Assembly: GCA_029821755.1 (NCBI GenBank)
Contig: JALGSV010000007.1
Coordinates: 216,368-280,367 of the forward strand
DNA: 64,000 nucleotides
Origin: Candidatus Zipacnadum vermilionense
GTDB lineage: Bacteria; Armatimonadota; Zipacnadia; Zipacnadales; Zipacnadaceae
Reading direction: 5' to 3'
Under the pieces are notes generated by a model. It was not told the origin of the DNA. It saw nothing but the letters and a program-made list of their open reading frames with translations, and did not search any database. The position numbers were made by a program, and so were the translations under genes. Below are positions 1 to 7,213 of the stretch, piece by piece. Each line of letters opens with the position of its first letter. Within the stretch, counting starts at the first letter, position 1.

Positions 1-1
1 G

Positions 2-499
2 GTGATGACGTGCTACAATCCCATCCTGCAGTTCGGCCCGGAGAAGTTTGCGACGCGAGCCGCCGAGGTGGGCATATCGGGGGTGCTGGTTTCCGACCTG
101 CCGCCGGAGGAGTCCGAGGAGTGGTGCGCCCTGGCCGCGCGGGAGGGCCTGGAAACGATCTTCTTGGTCGCGCCGACCACCGAACCGGAGCGGATGGCGC
201 TGGCCTGCCGGCTAAGCACCGGGTTCGTCTACGTGGTCTCGCGACCGGGGACCACCGGGGTGCGGGAGGACCTCCCGGAGGACCTGACCAGCCTGGTCGA
301 GCGATTGCGAGGCCTGACCGACAAGCCCCTGGCGGTAGGGTTTGGCCTGTCGAACCCGGAGCAGGTGGCGGTGGTGGCGCGGGTGGCAGACGGAGCAATC
401 GTGGGCAGCGCGGTGGTACGGATGATCGGGGAGAAGTGCGCCGACCGGGCGGAGGTGGCGGGGTTCGTACAGGCCCTGGCGGAGGCGACACGGAGGTGA
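2..499 (+). CDS. trpA: Tryptophan synthase alpha subunit, 5' partial
   Basis: Catalyses indole-3-glycerol phosphate to indole plus glyceraldehyde 3-phosphate, working with TrpB in the last step of tryptophan synthesis in the cytoplasm. The visible 165 residues begin with MTCYNPILQFG, which in this family lies well inside the protein, so about the first 100 residues are outside the window and position 2 is not the true start. Visible family landmarks are the VLVSDLPPEE segment carrying the catalytic aspartate, the FVYVVSRPGTTG phosphate-binding stretch, VGFGLSNPEQV, and GAIVGSAVV near the end. It stops at TGA 497-499, directly followed by a GC-rich palindromic repeat. Identification is firm; the absence of the N-terminus is an edge effect. 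Confidence 0.95.
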   Translation: MMTCYNPILQFGPEKFATRAAEVGISGVLVSDLPPEESEEWCALAAREGLETIFLVAPTTEPERMALACRLSTGFVYVVSRPGTTGVREDLPEDLTSLVERLRGLTDKPLAVGFGLSNPEQVAVVARVADGAIVGSAVVRMIGEKCADRAEVAGFVQALAEATRR

Positions 500-559
500 G
501 CCTCACCCGCTACCCCCTCTTGGGCGCGGACGCCCTTAGCAGGAGAGGGGGTAGCAGAG
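500..559. repeat. Family B palindromic repeat copy
   Basis: Begins CCTCACC and reads into GGAGAGGGGG with a central hairpin. The same CCTCACCCCC...GGAGAGGGGGAA layout recurs at 5070, 7103, 9718, 14611, 21963 and inverted at 22509. This copy directly follows the trpA stop codon and could form an RNA hairpin after the gene. Confidence 0.6.
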
Positions 560-687
560 CAGCCAGGAGGGAATGGGCCGGATATTTCGCGCGCTGACGC
601 GTGCTCGTATTAGGCACGGTGGAGAGGAATAGCGCTTCCGCCGAGTCAGGGGTCAGTGCCAGCGCTGTTCCGGGGAGGGTGTTGCTT

Positions 688-1374
688 GTGGCTGACCGTG
701 AGATACTCCAACTGATCGACCATGCCGTGATCTCCCCCACCTGCACGGAGGCCGAGGTGCTGGCGGGGTTGGAGGTGGCCCTGCACTACCGGACCGCAGC
801 CTTCGTGGCGCCGCCGGTGTGGCTACCGCTGGCCGTGGCAAGCCTGCGGGGGACGGGAATCGCGGCGGTGACAACCTGCGGCTTTCCCCTGGGGGCCAAC
901 GCCACCGCTACCAAGACGGTGGAGGCCTATGACGCGGTGGTGGCCGGGGCGGACGAACTGGATATGGTGATGAACTACTCGGCGCTGCGCTCGGGGCTGC
1001 TGGGCCTGGTGGAGGCCGACATCCGGGCGGTGGTGGGGGCCTGCGGGTATGCCGCCCAGCGCCTGGGACAGCAGCCGATCGTGGTCAAGGTTATCCTGGA
1101 GATGTGCTACCTGACCGAGGGGGAGAAGCGGCAGGCGGTGGAGTTCGCGGTGGCGGCGGGGGCCGACTATGTGAAGACCTCCACCGGCCTAGGCCCCGCC
1201 GGGGCGACGGTGGAGGACGTGGAGTTCCTGCGGGAGCTGGCCCCGCCGGAGGTGAAGGTCAAGGCGGCGGGAGGGATTCGGACAGTGGAAGACTGCCGCC
1301 GGATGATCGAGGCGGGGGCGGACCGGATCGGGACCAGCGCGACGGAGAGGATTGCGGAGGAGTTGGACGAGTGA
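688..1374 (+). CDS. deoC: Deoxyribose-phosphate aldolase
   Basis: Class I aldolase that splits 2-deoxyribose 5-phosphate into acetaldehyde and glyceraldehyde 3-phosphate in deoxynucleoside breakdown. The 228-residue protein is a complete TIM barrel starting LQLIDHAVISPTCT. The catalytic set is visible: the ELDMVMN aspartate near residue 92, the Schiff-base lysine in VKTSTG near 163, and the second active-site lysine in VKAAGG near 192. I chose GTG 688 because a GGGGAGGG ribosome site ends about 8 bases upstream and the family fold starts a few residues later. The frame is open further upstream to 601, but those residues match nothing in the family. It lies 75 bases before recO on the same strand. 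Confidence 0.93.
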   Translation: MADREILQLIDHAVISPTCTEAEVLAGLEVALHYRTAAFVAPPVWLPLAVASLRGTGIAAVTTCGFPLGANATATKTVEAYDAVVAGADELDMVMNYSALRSGLLGLVEADIRAVVGACGYAAQRLGQQPIVVKVILEMCYLTEGEKRQAVEFAVAAGADYVKTSTGLGPAGATVEDVEFLRELAPPEVKVKAAGGIRTVEDCRRMIEAGADRIGTSATERIAEELDE

Positions 1375-1449
1375 AGATGGCCCCCCCTGAACGAAACGGC
1401 GGGCGGCGCCGGCGCCACCCCTACGTGTAGCTGCGACACCCCCTCAGAT

Positions 1450-2190
1450 ATGCCCACCTACACCGCTACCGGCCTGACGCTCCTCGCCCGCAAGTTCAAG
1501 GGCAGCCAGCGGGTGGTTACCTTCTACACCCGCGAGCGGGGGAAGGTGGAGGCCGTAGCCTCGGGGATCGGCAAGCCGGGGAGCAGCCTGGCCGGAGTGG
1601 TGGAGCCCTTTGCCCTCTCGCGACTCTTCCTCGTCCAGGGCCGGGATCTGGATCGCCTGACCCAGGCCCAGGCGCTGGAGGCCTTTCCCCAGATACCCGC
1701 GTCCCTGGAGACCTATGGCTATGCCTCGTGGATCGCCGAGTTGACCTCGGGAGCGACCGAGCCGGGGCAGGCTTCGCCGGACCTGTTCGATTTCCTCCTG
1801 GCCAGTGTGCGGGCGCTGGCGGCGGGTGAGGAGGGGCCACTGGTGGCAGCCGCGTATGCGCTGGCCCTGCTTGAACTACTCGGGGTCGCGCCCGTCTTAG
1901 AGGAGTGCGCCGTGTGTAGGGAAGCGCTGGCAGGACCGGCCTTCTACCAGGCGGCGGCAGGGGGGCTGATCTGCGCCGAGTGCCGCGCGACCGGCGGCGG
2001 CATCGCGGTGGGCGGCGGGGCGCGAGGGCTGCTGCACGGTCTGCGGCGGGTGCCTCCGGAGAGGCTGCGGGGGCTCAAGGTGCGGCCGGAGGAGGCGCGG
2101 GAGGCGCTGGAGCTGGTGCGGAGGCACCTGGGGTACCACCTGGGGTTGACGTTGAGGAGTGAGGAGTTCCTGAGGCAGTTGTCCCCGTAG
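1450..2190 (+). CDS. recO: DNA repair protein RecO
   Basis: RecO loads RecA on SSB-coated single-stranded DNA with RecR in the RecFOR recombination pathway. The 246 residues start with an OB-fold (YTATGLTLLARKFKGSQRVVTFYT and on) and continue as the helical domain. A zinc-finger pair is visible, CxxC in ECAVCREA near residue 152 and CxxC in ICAECRA near 174, as in many bacterial RecO proteins. Length is normal for the family. The ATG at 1450 has no strong ribosome site. The TAG stop (2188-2190) lies inside a 46-base inverted repeat (2186-2231), so a repeat appears to supply the last bases of the gene. Confidence 0.9.
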   Translation: MPTYTATGLTLLARKFKGSQRVVTFYTRERGKVEAVASGIGKPGSSLAGVVEPFALSRLFLVQGRDLDRLTQAQALEAFPQIPASLETYGYASWIAELTSGATEPGQASPDLFDFLLASVRALAAGEEGPLVAAAYALALLELLGVAPVLEECAVCREALAGPAFYQAAAGGLICAECRATGGGIAVGGGARGLLHGLRRVPPERLRGLKVRPEEAREALELVRRHLGYHLGLTLRSEEFLRQLSP

Positions 2191-2231
2191 GGGCAGCTTT
2201 CGCGCGGCCGCCCGCGACAGCCGCCCCTACG
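2186..2231. repeat. Family C inverted repeat at recO 3' end
   Basis: Nine-base arms CGTAGGGGC (2186-2194) and GCCCCTACG (2223-2231) enclose a GC-rich loop with further pairing potential. The recO stop codon TAG is part of the left arm. Related CGTAGGGGC ends occur at the stop codons of the genes ending at 58389 and 50831. It could act as a terminator hairpin, although no T-run follows. Confidence 0.6.
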
Positions 2232-2291
2232 AAGAACGCGCCCCACGCGGAGGGTGGTTCTACAAATAGAGCACGCCAAGGAGGCACGACC

Positions 2292-3122
2292 GTGACCAGA
2301 CTCGGACACCTAACGATGGCGGCGGCAGTTTGTATGGCGCTGTTGCCGCTCTGTGGGAGCGCGACGAAGGCCGATGACACTGCTGATCTGCACATGAGAG
2401 CGGTGTTCCAAGCGAAGTACCAAGAATGGATGAAGATTCGCGACAGGGTGACCCGTGCCTCCGGTCCATCCAGCAAGCTTGACCTTGGGGCGATATTCAA
2501 TAACGATGCCGTTCGCGCGATCGTTGCCTTGGGTCCGGGAGCCATCCCCTGTATCATGGATGCCCTCCCTGGCGACCACTTCCTCGGGTATTGCCTGTTT
2601 CTGATAAGCAAGTGGCGCTATCACAAGGTGAGAATCGAGCAAAATGGCGTAAGTACGTGGACAGTGGAGGAATACCCCGACATACGGCAGAGCCGCGTGC
2701 CTGATGCAGTGATGATATGGCAGCGCTGGTGGAGGGAGGGACAGAAGGGAGTTGACGACCGCTTCGCGGGTCTAAAGACAAAGTGGGCCCTGCTCACGAC
2801 CGCGGAGAAAATGGCGCTGTGGACCACAGAGACATTCTACAGCAAGCAGGACCGGGCAGTGCAGGTGCAGCGCACGGATGTGACCGAGGCGGGCAAGGTT
2901 TACCTGGCGGTACAGGATCTGGGCATTGCCGTCTTGCCTGAGTTGGTGCCGGATCTCAAGCAAGGGCATTACGAATTCCTGGACATTGCGCTCACCCTGA
3001 CCGGCGAGCAAGCGGTGTTGCCGGACCTGGGGCTGAGCACGACGGAGAGGGCACATGCTTTTCTCGTGTGGTGGGAAGCGAATAAGGAGAAATGGACGAT
3101 TCCGTGGCCGACGAAGAACTAG
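2292..3122 (+). CDS. Exported protein of unknown function
   Basis: I do not recognise this 276-residue protein. It starts at GTG 2292 with a strong AAGGAGG site 7 bases upstream. The N-terminus (MTRLGHLTMAAAVCMALLPLCGSATKADD) is a signal peptide likely cut after a small residue around 25-30, so the protein is probably periplasmic or outside the cell. The rest is mixed polar sequence rich in W and K with no motif I can name. Its bases are visibly richer in A/T than the neighbours and its codon choice is more relaxed, which fits a recent arrival. Both flanks carry palindromic repeats. Confidence 0.7.
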   Translation: MTRLGHLTMAAAVCMALLPLCGSATKADDTADLHMRAVFQAKYQEWMKIRDRVTRASGPSSKLDLGAIFNNDAVRAIVALGPGAIPCIMDALPGDHFLGYCLFLISKWRYHKVRIEQNGVSTWTVEEYPDIRQSRVPDAVMIWQRWWREGQKGVDDRFAGLKTKWALLTTAEKMALWTTETFYSKQDRAVQVQRTDVTEAGKVYLAVQDLGIAVLPELVPDLKQGHYEFLDIALTLTGEQAVLPDLGLSTTERAHAFLVWWEANKEKWTIPWPTKN

Positions 3123-3235
3123 GCGCCGGCCCCCCCGGCGGCGGCTCCCGGGGGCGGGAGGGTGCAGAAACCATACCACGACAGAAGGGGGCGGCGTTAG
3201 GGCTGGAGGCGCTGCCCGCTATCGCCGGCAGCACT

Positions 3236-3312
3236 GCCGACCGGGCGGCTGGCGCGGCTCGAAAGCCACGCAAGCCGCCCCTACTCGCCACTCGCGACTC
3301 GCCACTCGCGAC
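3236..3312. repeat. Family C-like repeat plus 14-bp tandem repeat
   Basis: The interval between the 2292-3122 gene and polX contains a GGGCGGCT...AGCCGCCC palindrome ending in CCCCTAC, followed by a 14-base unit TCGCCACTCGCGAC repeated twice in tandem (about 3285-3312). The tandem ends six bases before the polX start codon, so no ribosome-binding site is seen there. Confidence 0.5.
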
Positions 3313-3317
3313 TAACT

Positions 3318-5069
3318 ATGACCAACGCCGAGATCGCGCGGATTCTGGAGGAGATCGCCGACCTGCTCGACATCGAGGAGGCCGATCGGTTCCGTATCCT
3401 CAGTTACCGACGGGGAGCCGAGGTGGTGCAGAATCAGAGCCGGGAGCTGGCCTCAGTGGTGGCCGAGGGCGGGGCCAAGGCGTTGCAGACCATCCCCGGC
3501 ATCGGCGAGAGCCTGGCGAAGAAGATTGTGGAGATGGTGGAGACGGGCAAGCTGGGCTACCACGACGAGCTGCTGAGTAAGTACCCGCCGACGCTGCTGG
3601 ACCTGCTGCACGTGCCGGGGCTGGGGCCGCGGAAGGTGGCGGAGATCTACCGGGAGCTGGGCGTGGCCTCGCTCGAGGACCTGGCCGAGGCCGCCCAGGA
3701 GCGCCGGTTGCGCGATTTGCCGGGCATGGGGGCGAAGACCGAGGAGAACATCCTGCACAACCTGCAGGTGTACCAGGAGAGCGGCAAGCGCTCGCGGCTG
3801 GGGGATATCCTGCCTGTGGCGGAGCGCCTGCGAGACTGGTTGCGGCAGCAGCCGGGGGTGATCGCCGCCGACTACGCGGGCAGCGCCCGGCGGGGGCGAG
3901 AGACGGTGGGGGACCTGGACCTGCTGGCCAGTTCGGAGACGCCGGCGGAGGTCTGCCAGGCCTTCGCGCAGAGCGACGACCTGGCCGAGGTGATGCTGGC
4001 CGGCGGTACCAAGGTAAGCGGCCGCCTGCCCGGGGGGCGGCAGGTGGACCTGCGGGTGGTGGCACCGGAGAGTTGGGGCGCGGCACTGCAGTACTTCACC
4101 GGCTCTCAGGCGCACAACGTGGCCCTGCGGGCGCGGGCGCAGAAGCAAGGCCTGACCATCAACGAGTACGGCGTCTTCCAGTTGGAGGGCGAGGAGGCCG
4201 GACCGCGAGTGGCGGGAGAGACGGAGGAGAGCGTGTACGCCGCGGTGGGACTGCCCTGGATCACGCCGGAATTGCGGGAGGATCGCGGGGAGATACAGGC
4301 CGCCGAACAGGACAAGCTGCCGAAGCTGATCGAGGAGACGGACCTGCGCGGAGACCTACACGTGCATACCCTGGCCTCCGACGGGCATAATTCGCTGAAG
4401 GAGATGGTGGAGGCGGCGATCGCCTGCCGCTATGAGTACCTGGGGATCAGCGAGCACTCGCCCTCGCTATACGTCGCGCACGGGGTGGACGGGGAGCGTC
4501 TGCGGGAACACCGGGTGGCGGTGGATGAGATCAACGCCGACCTGGCGAAGCGCAAGCGCAAGTTCACGGTGCTGCTGGGGACCGAAGCGGACATCATGAC
4601 CGACGGCAGCCTGGACCTGGCGGAGGGGACCTGGGAACTGCTCGACTATGTGCTCGCGTCGGTGCACCAGGGCTTCTCCAATGACGCCGACAAGATCACC
4701 CACCGGGTGCTGACGGCGCTGGAGAGCGGGAAGGTGGATGTGCTGTGCCACCCGACCGGGCGGCTGCTGGGCGAGCGCGAGCCGTACGGCCTGCACCTGG
4801 AGGAAGTCCTCAAGGCCGCGACGAAACTGGGCGTGGCGCTGGAGATCAACGCCGCCCCCCAGCGGCTGGACCTGAACGACGTGCACGCCCGGCTGGTCCA
4901 GGAGCAGGGCGGCCTGCTGTGCATAAACACTGACGCGCACTCCGTGGACTCGCTGCAGCACCTGCGCTACGGGGTAATCGTAGCGAGGCGCGGCTGGATC
5001 AAGGCGCCGACGGTCATCAACACGTGGCCGCTGGGGAAGCTGAGGAAGTGGTTGGGGAGGAGGAGATAG
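3318..5069 (+). CDS. polX: PolX: DNA polymerase beta-like with PHP domain
   Basis: Family X DNA polymerase fused to a PHP metal-dependent domain; bacterial homologues fill short gaps and have 3'-5' exonuclease or AP-endonuclease activity in base excision repair. The 583 residues show helix-hairpin-helix motifs (IPGIGESLAKKI near 59, VPGLGPRKVAEI near 100), the nucleotidyltransferase signature GSARRGRETVGDLDLL near 188-203 with its two aspartates, and the PHP domain from about 343, with metal ligands in DLHVHT, GTEADI, HQGF, CHPTGR and NTDAHS. Full length. No Shine-Dalgarno is visible before ATG 3318 because a tandem repeat abuts the start, so translation may be leaderless or weak. Confidence 0.93.
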   Translation: MTNAEIARILEEIADLLDIEEADRFRILSYRRGAEVVQNQSRELASVVAEGGAKALQTIPGIGESLAKKIVEMVETGKLGYHDELLSKYPPTLLDLLHVPGLGPRKVAEIYRELGVASLEDLAEAAQERRLRDLPGMGAKTEENILHNLQVYQESGKRSRLGDILPVAERLRDWLRQQPGVIAADYAGSARRGRETVGDLDLLASSETPAEVCQAFAQSDDLAEVMLAGGTKVSGRLPGGRQVDLRVVAPESWGAALQYFTGSQAHNVALRARAQKQGLTINEYGVFQLEGEEAGPRVAGETEESVYAAVGLPWITPELREDRGEIQAAEQDKLPKLIEETDLRGDLHVHTLASDGHNSLKEMVEAAIACRYEYLGISEHSPSLYVAHGVDGERLREHRVAVDEINADLAKRKRKFTVLLGTEADIMTDGSLDLAEGTWELLDYVLASVHQGFSNDADKITHRVLTALESGKVDVLCHPTGRLLGEREPYGLHLEEVLKAATKLGVALEINAAPQRLDLNDVHARLVQEQGGLLCINTDAHSVDSLQHLRYGVIVARRGWIKAPTVINTWPLGKLRKWLGRRR

Positions 5070-5129
5070 GGAGCCTCACCCCCCTTCCCCTGGGCGCAGA
5101 GGCCGTCAGCGGGAGAGGGGGAACCAGAG
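5070..5129. repeat. Family B palindromic repeat copy
   Basis: GAGCCTCACCCCC followed by GGGAGAGGGGGAACCAGAG, the family B layout, starting at the polX stop. It separates polX from the downstream exported protein gene. Confidence 0.6.
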
Positions 5130-5185
5130 CGGCCGCTGGACCCACACATCTGCCTTCCCATATACATCTTCCAGGAGGAACCGTA

Positions 5186-7096
5186 TTGTCCATTCTCCGT
5201 TGTCTGTCCGCCATCGTCTTACTCTCAGTCCTGTCCACCCTCCTTCTCGCAGCTCAGGCGCCGGCGTTGAAGAACCCCGGTTTTGAGGGCGGCATGGATG
5301 GCTGGCATCCCATGCCCGAGACCCCTGGAGCCGCGGTGGCGGCGGTGAAGGTGAACACGCACGACGGGGAGCTGTCCCTGGAGTTGAAGGCCGAGGAGGG
5401 CAAGAACCCGTGGGTGGCCCAGGGCCTACCGGACATCATACCCCATGCCACCTATCTGCTGACCGTCTACGTCCAGCACGACGAGGGGGTCGGGCGGGGA
5501 GCGGTCAAGCTAGAGTTCTACGACGCCCAGGACAAGTACCTGGGCGGCCACTACGGCCTGGAGCCGGAGACGCCGACCGGCGACTGGACGTCGGTGCAGG
5601 TCAGGGCCGGGGCGCCGGACAACGCGGCCAAGGCGGCGGTGATCCTGCGAATGCTGGGGGCAGGGGCGGTCTACTATGACGACGTTTCGTTCTCCTTGGT
5701 GGCCCCGCCGCCCGCCTTCCGCCTGTCTCCGGCGCGCCTGACGGCACCGGTGGAGGCGGGGGCCAAAGTCAGCCTCACCGCTGACCTGGCGCCCACCACC
5801 CAGCTCAAGGGCGATCCCCAGGCGTTCGTGGTCGGCGGCGGAGCCGAGACGCCGAAGAGGGCCGCCGTGGCCTCCGCCCCCGGCGCGACCCGTCGCAGCC
5901 TGAAGCTGGAGGTCACCCTCCCGCAGCTCGCCCCGGGCTTCTACCGGCTGCAGATCGGCTGGCCCCAGGTCATCCCCGCGACGGTGGACCTGGTCCTGCT
6001 CCCCAGCGGCCAGCGTCCGGCGGAGATGGACGACCAGGCCCGGTTCGTGCAGGGCGGGGAGGTCTTCGTCCCGGTGGGGGTATACCATGTAAGGCCGGAG
6101 GACTTCCCGGCGCTGGCCCAGGCCGGGTTCACCGTGGCGCAGATCGGCCCGCCGGCTCAGGCAGGCGAACTCCAGACGGCGGTCGTCGCGGCGCGGGAGG
6201 CGAAGCTGCGGCTGCTGGTGCCACTGTACCCGGGCCTGGCCAATCGCGCGGCGGCGGAGGCGGCGGCCGGGCTGGTCAAGCACTTCAGCGGCGAGGAGAC
6301 CATCTTCGGTTGGCTGCTGGCCGATCAGCCCGAGGTGCGCGCCGACCTGAGCGGGCCGCTCACCGACCTGTACATTCGGGTGCGGCAAGCGGACGCCACC
6401 CACCCGTGCTTCCTCACTGCCGGGCCGGAGGCGGATCTGTCGGCCTGGGCGCCGCTGTGCGACGCGCTGCTGGTGCAGGCCTTCCCCCGGGCGGGGGAGG
6501 CGGGAGCCGTGACCAAGCGCCTGGATGAGGCGGGAGACGCGGTGCGCGCGACCCAGCCCTGGGCGGCGGTCCTGGCCGCCGGCTGGCCAGGGCAGGGGTC
6601 GCCGGAGGTGGAGGAGGCGCGGGCTTGGCTCTACCGGGCGATGGTGGACGGTTCCACCGGGGCGCTGTGGTTCTCCCTGCGCGAAGGCGATTGGGACTTG
6701 ACCGCCTCGCCGCTCTGGGAGGAGCTGCCCCGGCTCAACGCCGAAGCCGTCCAGCTAGGTCGGGCCTTCCAGCAAGGGGAGTCACTGGGCCAGTTGGAGC
6801 TCTCCGTTGAGCAGGTCAGCGCGCAGGCGGTGAAGCTGGGTGAGGAGGTGTTCCTGGTGCTGTTCAACGAGTCGACCCATCCGCTGCAGGGCGCCGTGCG
6901 CCTGCCGATGGTCGTCACCCACGGCACCTACCTGGACGGTGCCGGCGAGGCCAACGTCCGGAGCCGGACGGTACGTTTCGACCTGCCCCCGGGCGGAGCG
7001 CGAGCGATTCGCCTGACGCTCGCCCCGGCCGGTGAACAGCCAGCCCCCGCTCCCGAGCCGCCGCCGGCGGAGCCTTCGGATGAGGCGGGGCCGTAG
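5186..7096 (+). CDS. Exported carbohydrate-binding/TIM-barrel-like protein
   Basis: I chose TTG 5186 because AGGAGGA sits 6 bases upstream and the product then opens with a classic signal peptide (SILRCLSAIVLLSVLSTLLLAAQA). The 636-residue protein has a beta-sandwich next (LKNPGFEGGMDGWHP to about residue 170), a layout typical of carbohydrate-binding modules of the CBM4_9 type with NPGFE at the start. A beta-rich middle follows, then from about 290 a probable TIM barrel (FVPVGVYHVRPEDFPALAQAGFT) resembling glycoside-hydrolase-like folds, and a Pro-rich tail. No catalytic acid pair can be assigned. It is probably secreted and acts on or binds glycans. Confidence 0.7.
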   Translation: MSILRCLSAIVLLSVLSTLLLAAQAPALKNPGFEGGMDGWHPMPETPGAAVAAVKVNTHDGELSLELKAEEGKNPWVAQGLPDIIPHATYLLTVYVQHDEGVGRGAVKLEFYDAQDKYLGGHYGLEPETPTGDWTSVQVRAGAPDNAAKAAVILRMLGAGAVYYDDVSFSLVAPPPAFRLSPARLTAPVEAGAKVSLTADLAPTTQLKGDPQAFVVGGGAETPKRAAVASAPGATRRSLKLEVTLPQLAPGFYRLQIGWPQVIPATVDLVLLPSGQRPAEMDDQARFVQGGEVFVPVGVYHVRPEDFPALAQAGFTVAQIGPPAQAGELQTAVVAAREAKLRLLVPLYPGLANRAAAEAAAGLVKHFSGEETIFGWLLADQPEVRADLSGPLTDLYIRVRQADATHPCFLTAGPEADLSAWAPLCDALLVQAFPRAGEAGAVTKRLDEAGDAVRATQPWAAVLAAGWPGQGSPEVEEARAWLYRAMVDGSTGALWFSLREGDWDLTASPLWEELPRLNAEAVQLGRAFQQGESLGQLELSVEQVSAQAVKLGEEVFLVLFNESTHPLQGAVRLPMVVTHGTYLDGAGEANVRSRTVRFDLPPGGARAIRLTLAPAGEQPAPAPEPPPAEPSDEAGP

Positions 7097-7102
7097 GGGG
7101 AA

Positions 7103-7150
7103 GTCTCACCCCCCTCCCCCTCTCCTGGCAGGAGAGGAGGAGCTAGGAGG
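7103..7150. repeat. Family B palindromic repeat copy
   Basis: TCTCACCCCCCTCCCCC followed by the perfect odd palindrome CCTCTCCTGGCAGGAGAGG. It lies just after the stop codon of the upstream gene and can form a strong hairpin, so it may end transcription or protect the 3' end. Confidence 0.6.
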
Positions 7151-7213
7151 GTGGGGCCGGGCTGGCCGCGCGAACCTAATCTGACTCCCATCACCTGAAG
7201 GAGGAATCCCACC

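Noticed and set aside
3285..3312. Possible CRISPR-like direct repeats before polX
   Set aside because: Only two 14-base tandem copies without spacers; no cas genes in the window.
5024..5185. Longer start for the exported protein at 5024
   Set aside because: It overlaps polX and a family B repeat, and the TTG at 5186 has a strong ribosome site followed directly by a signal peptide.
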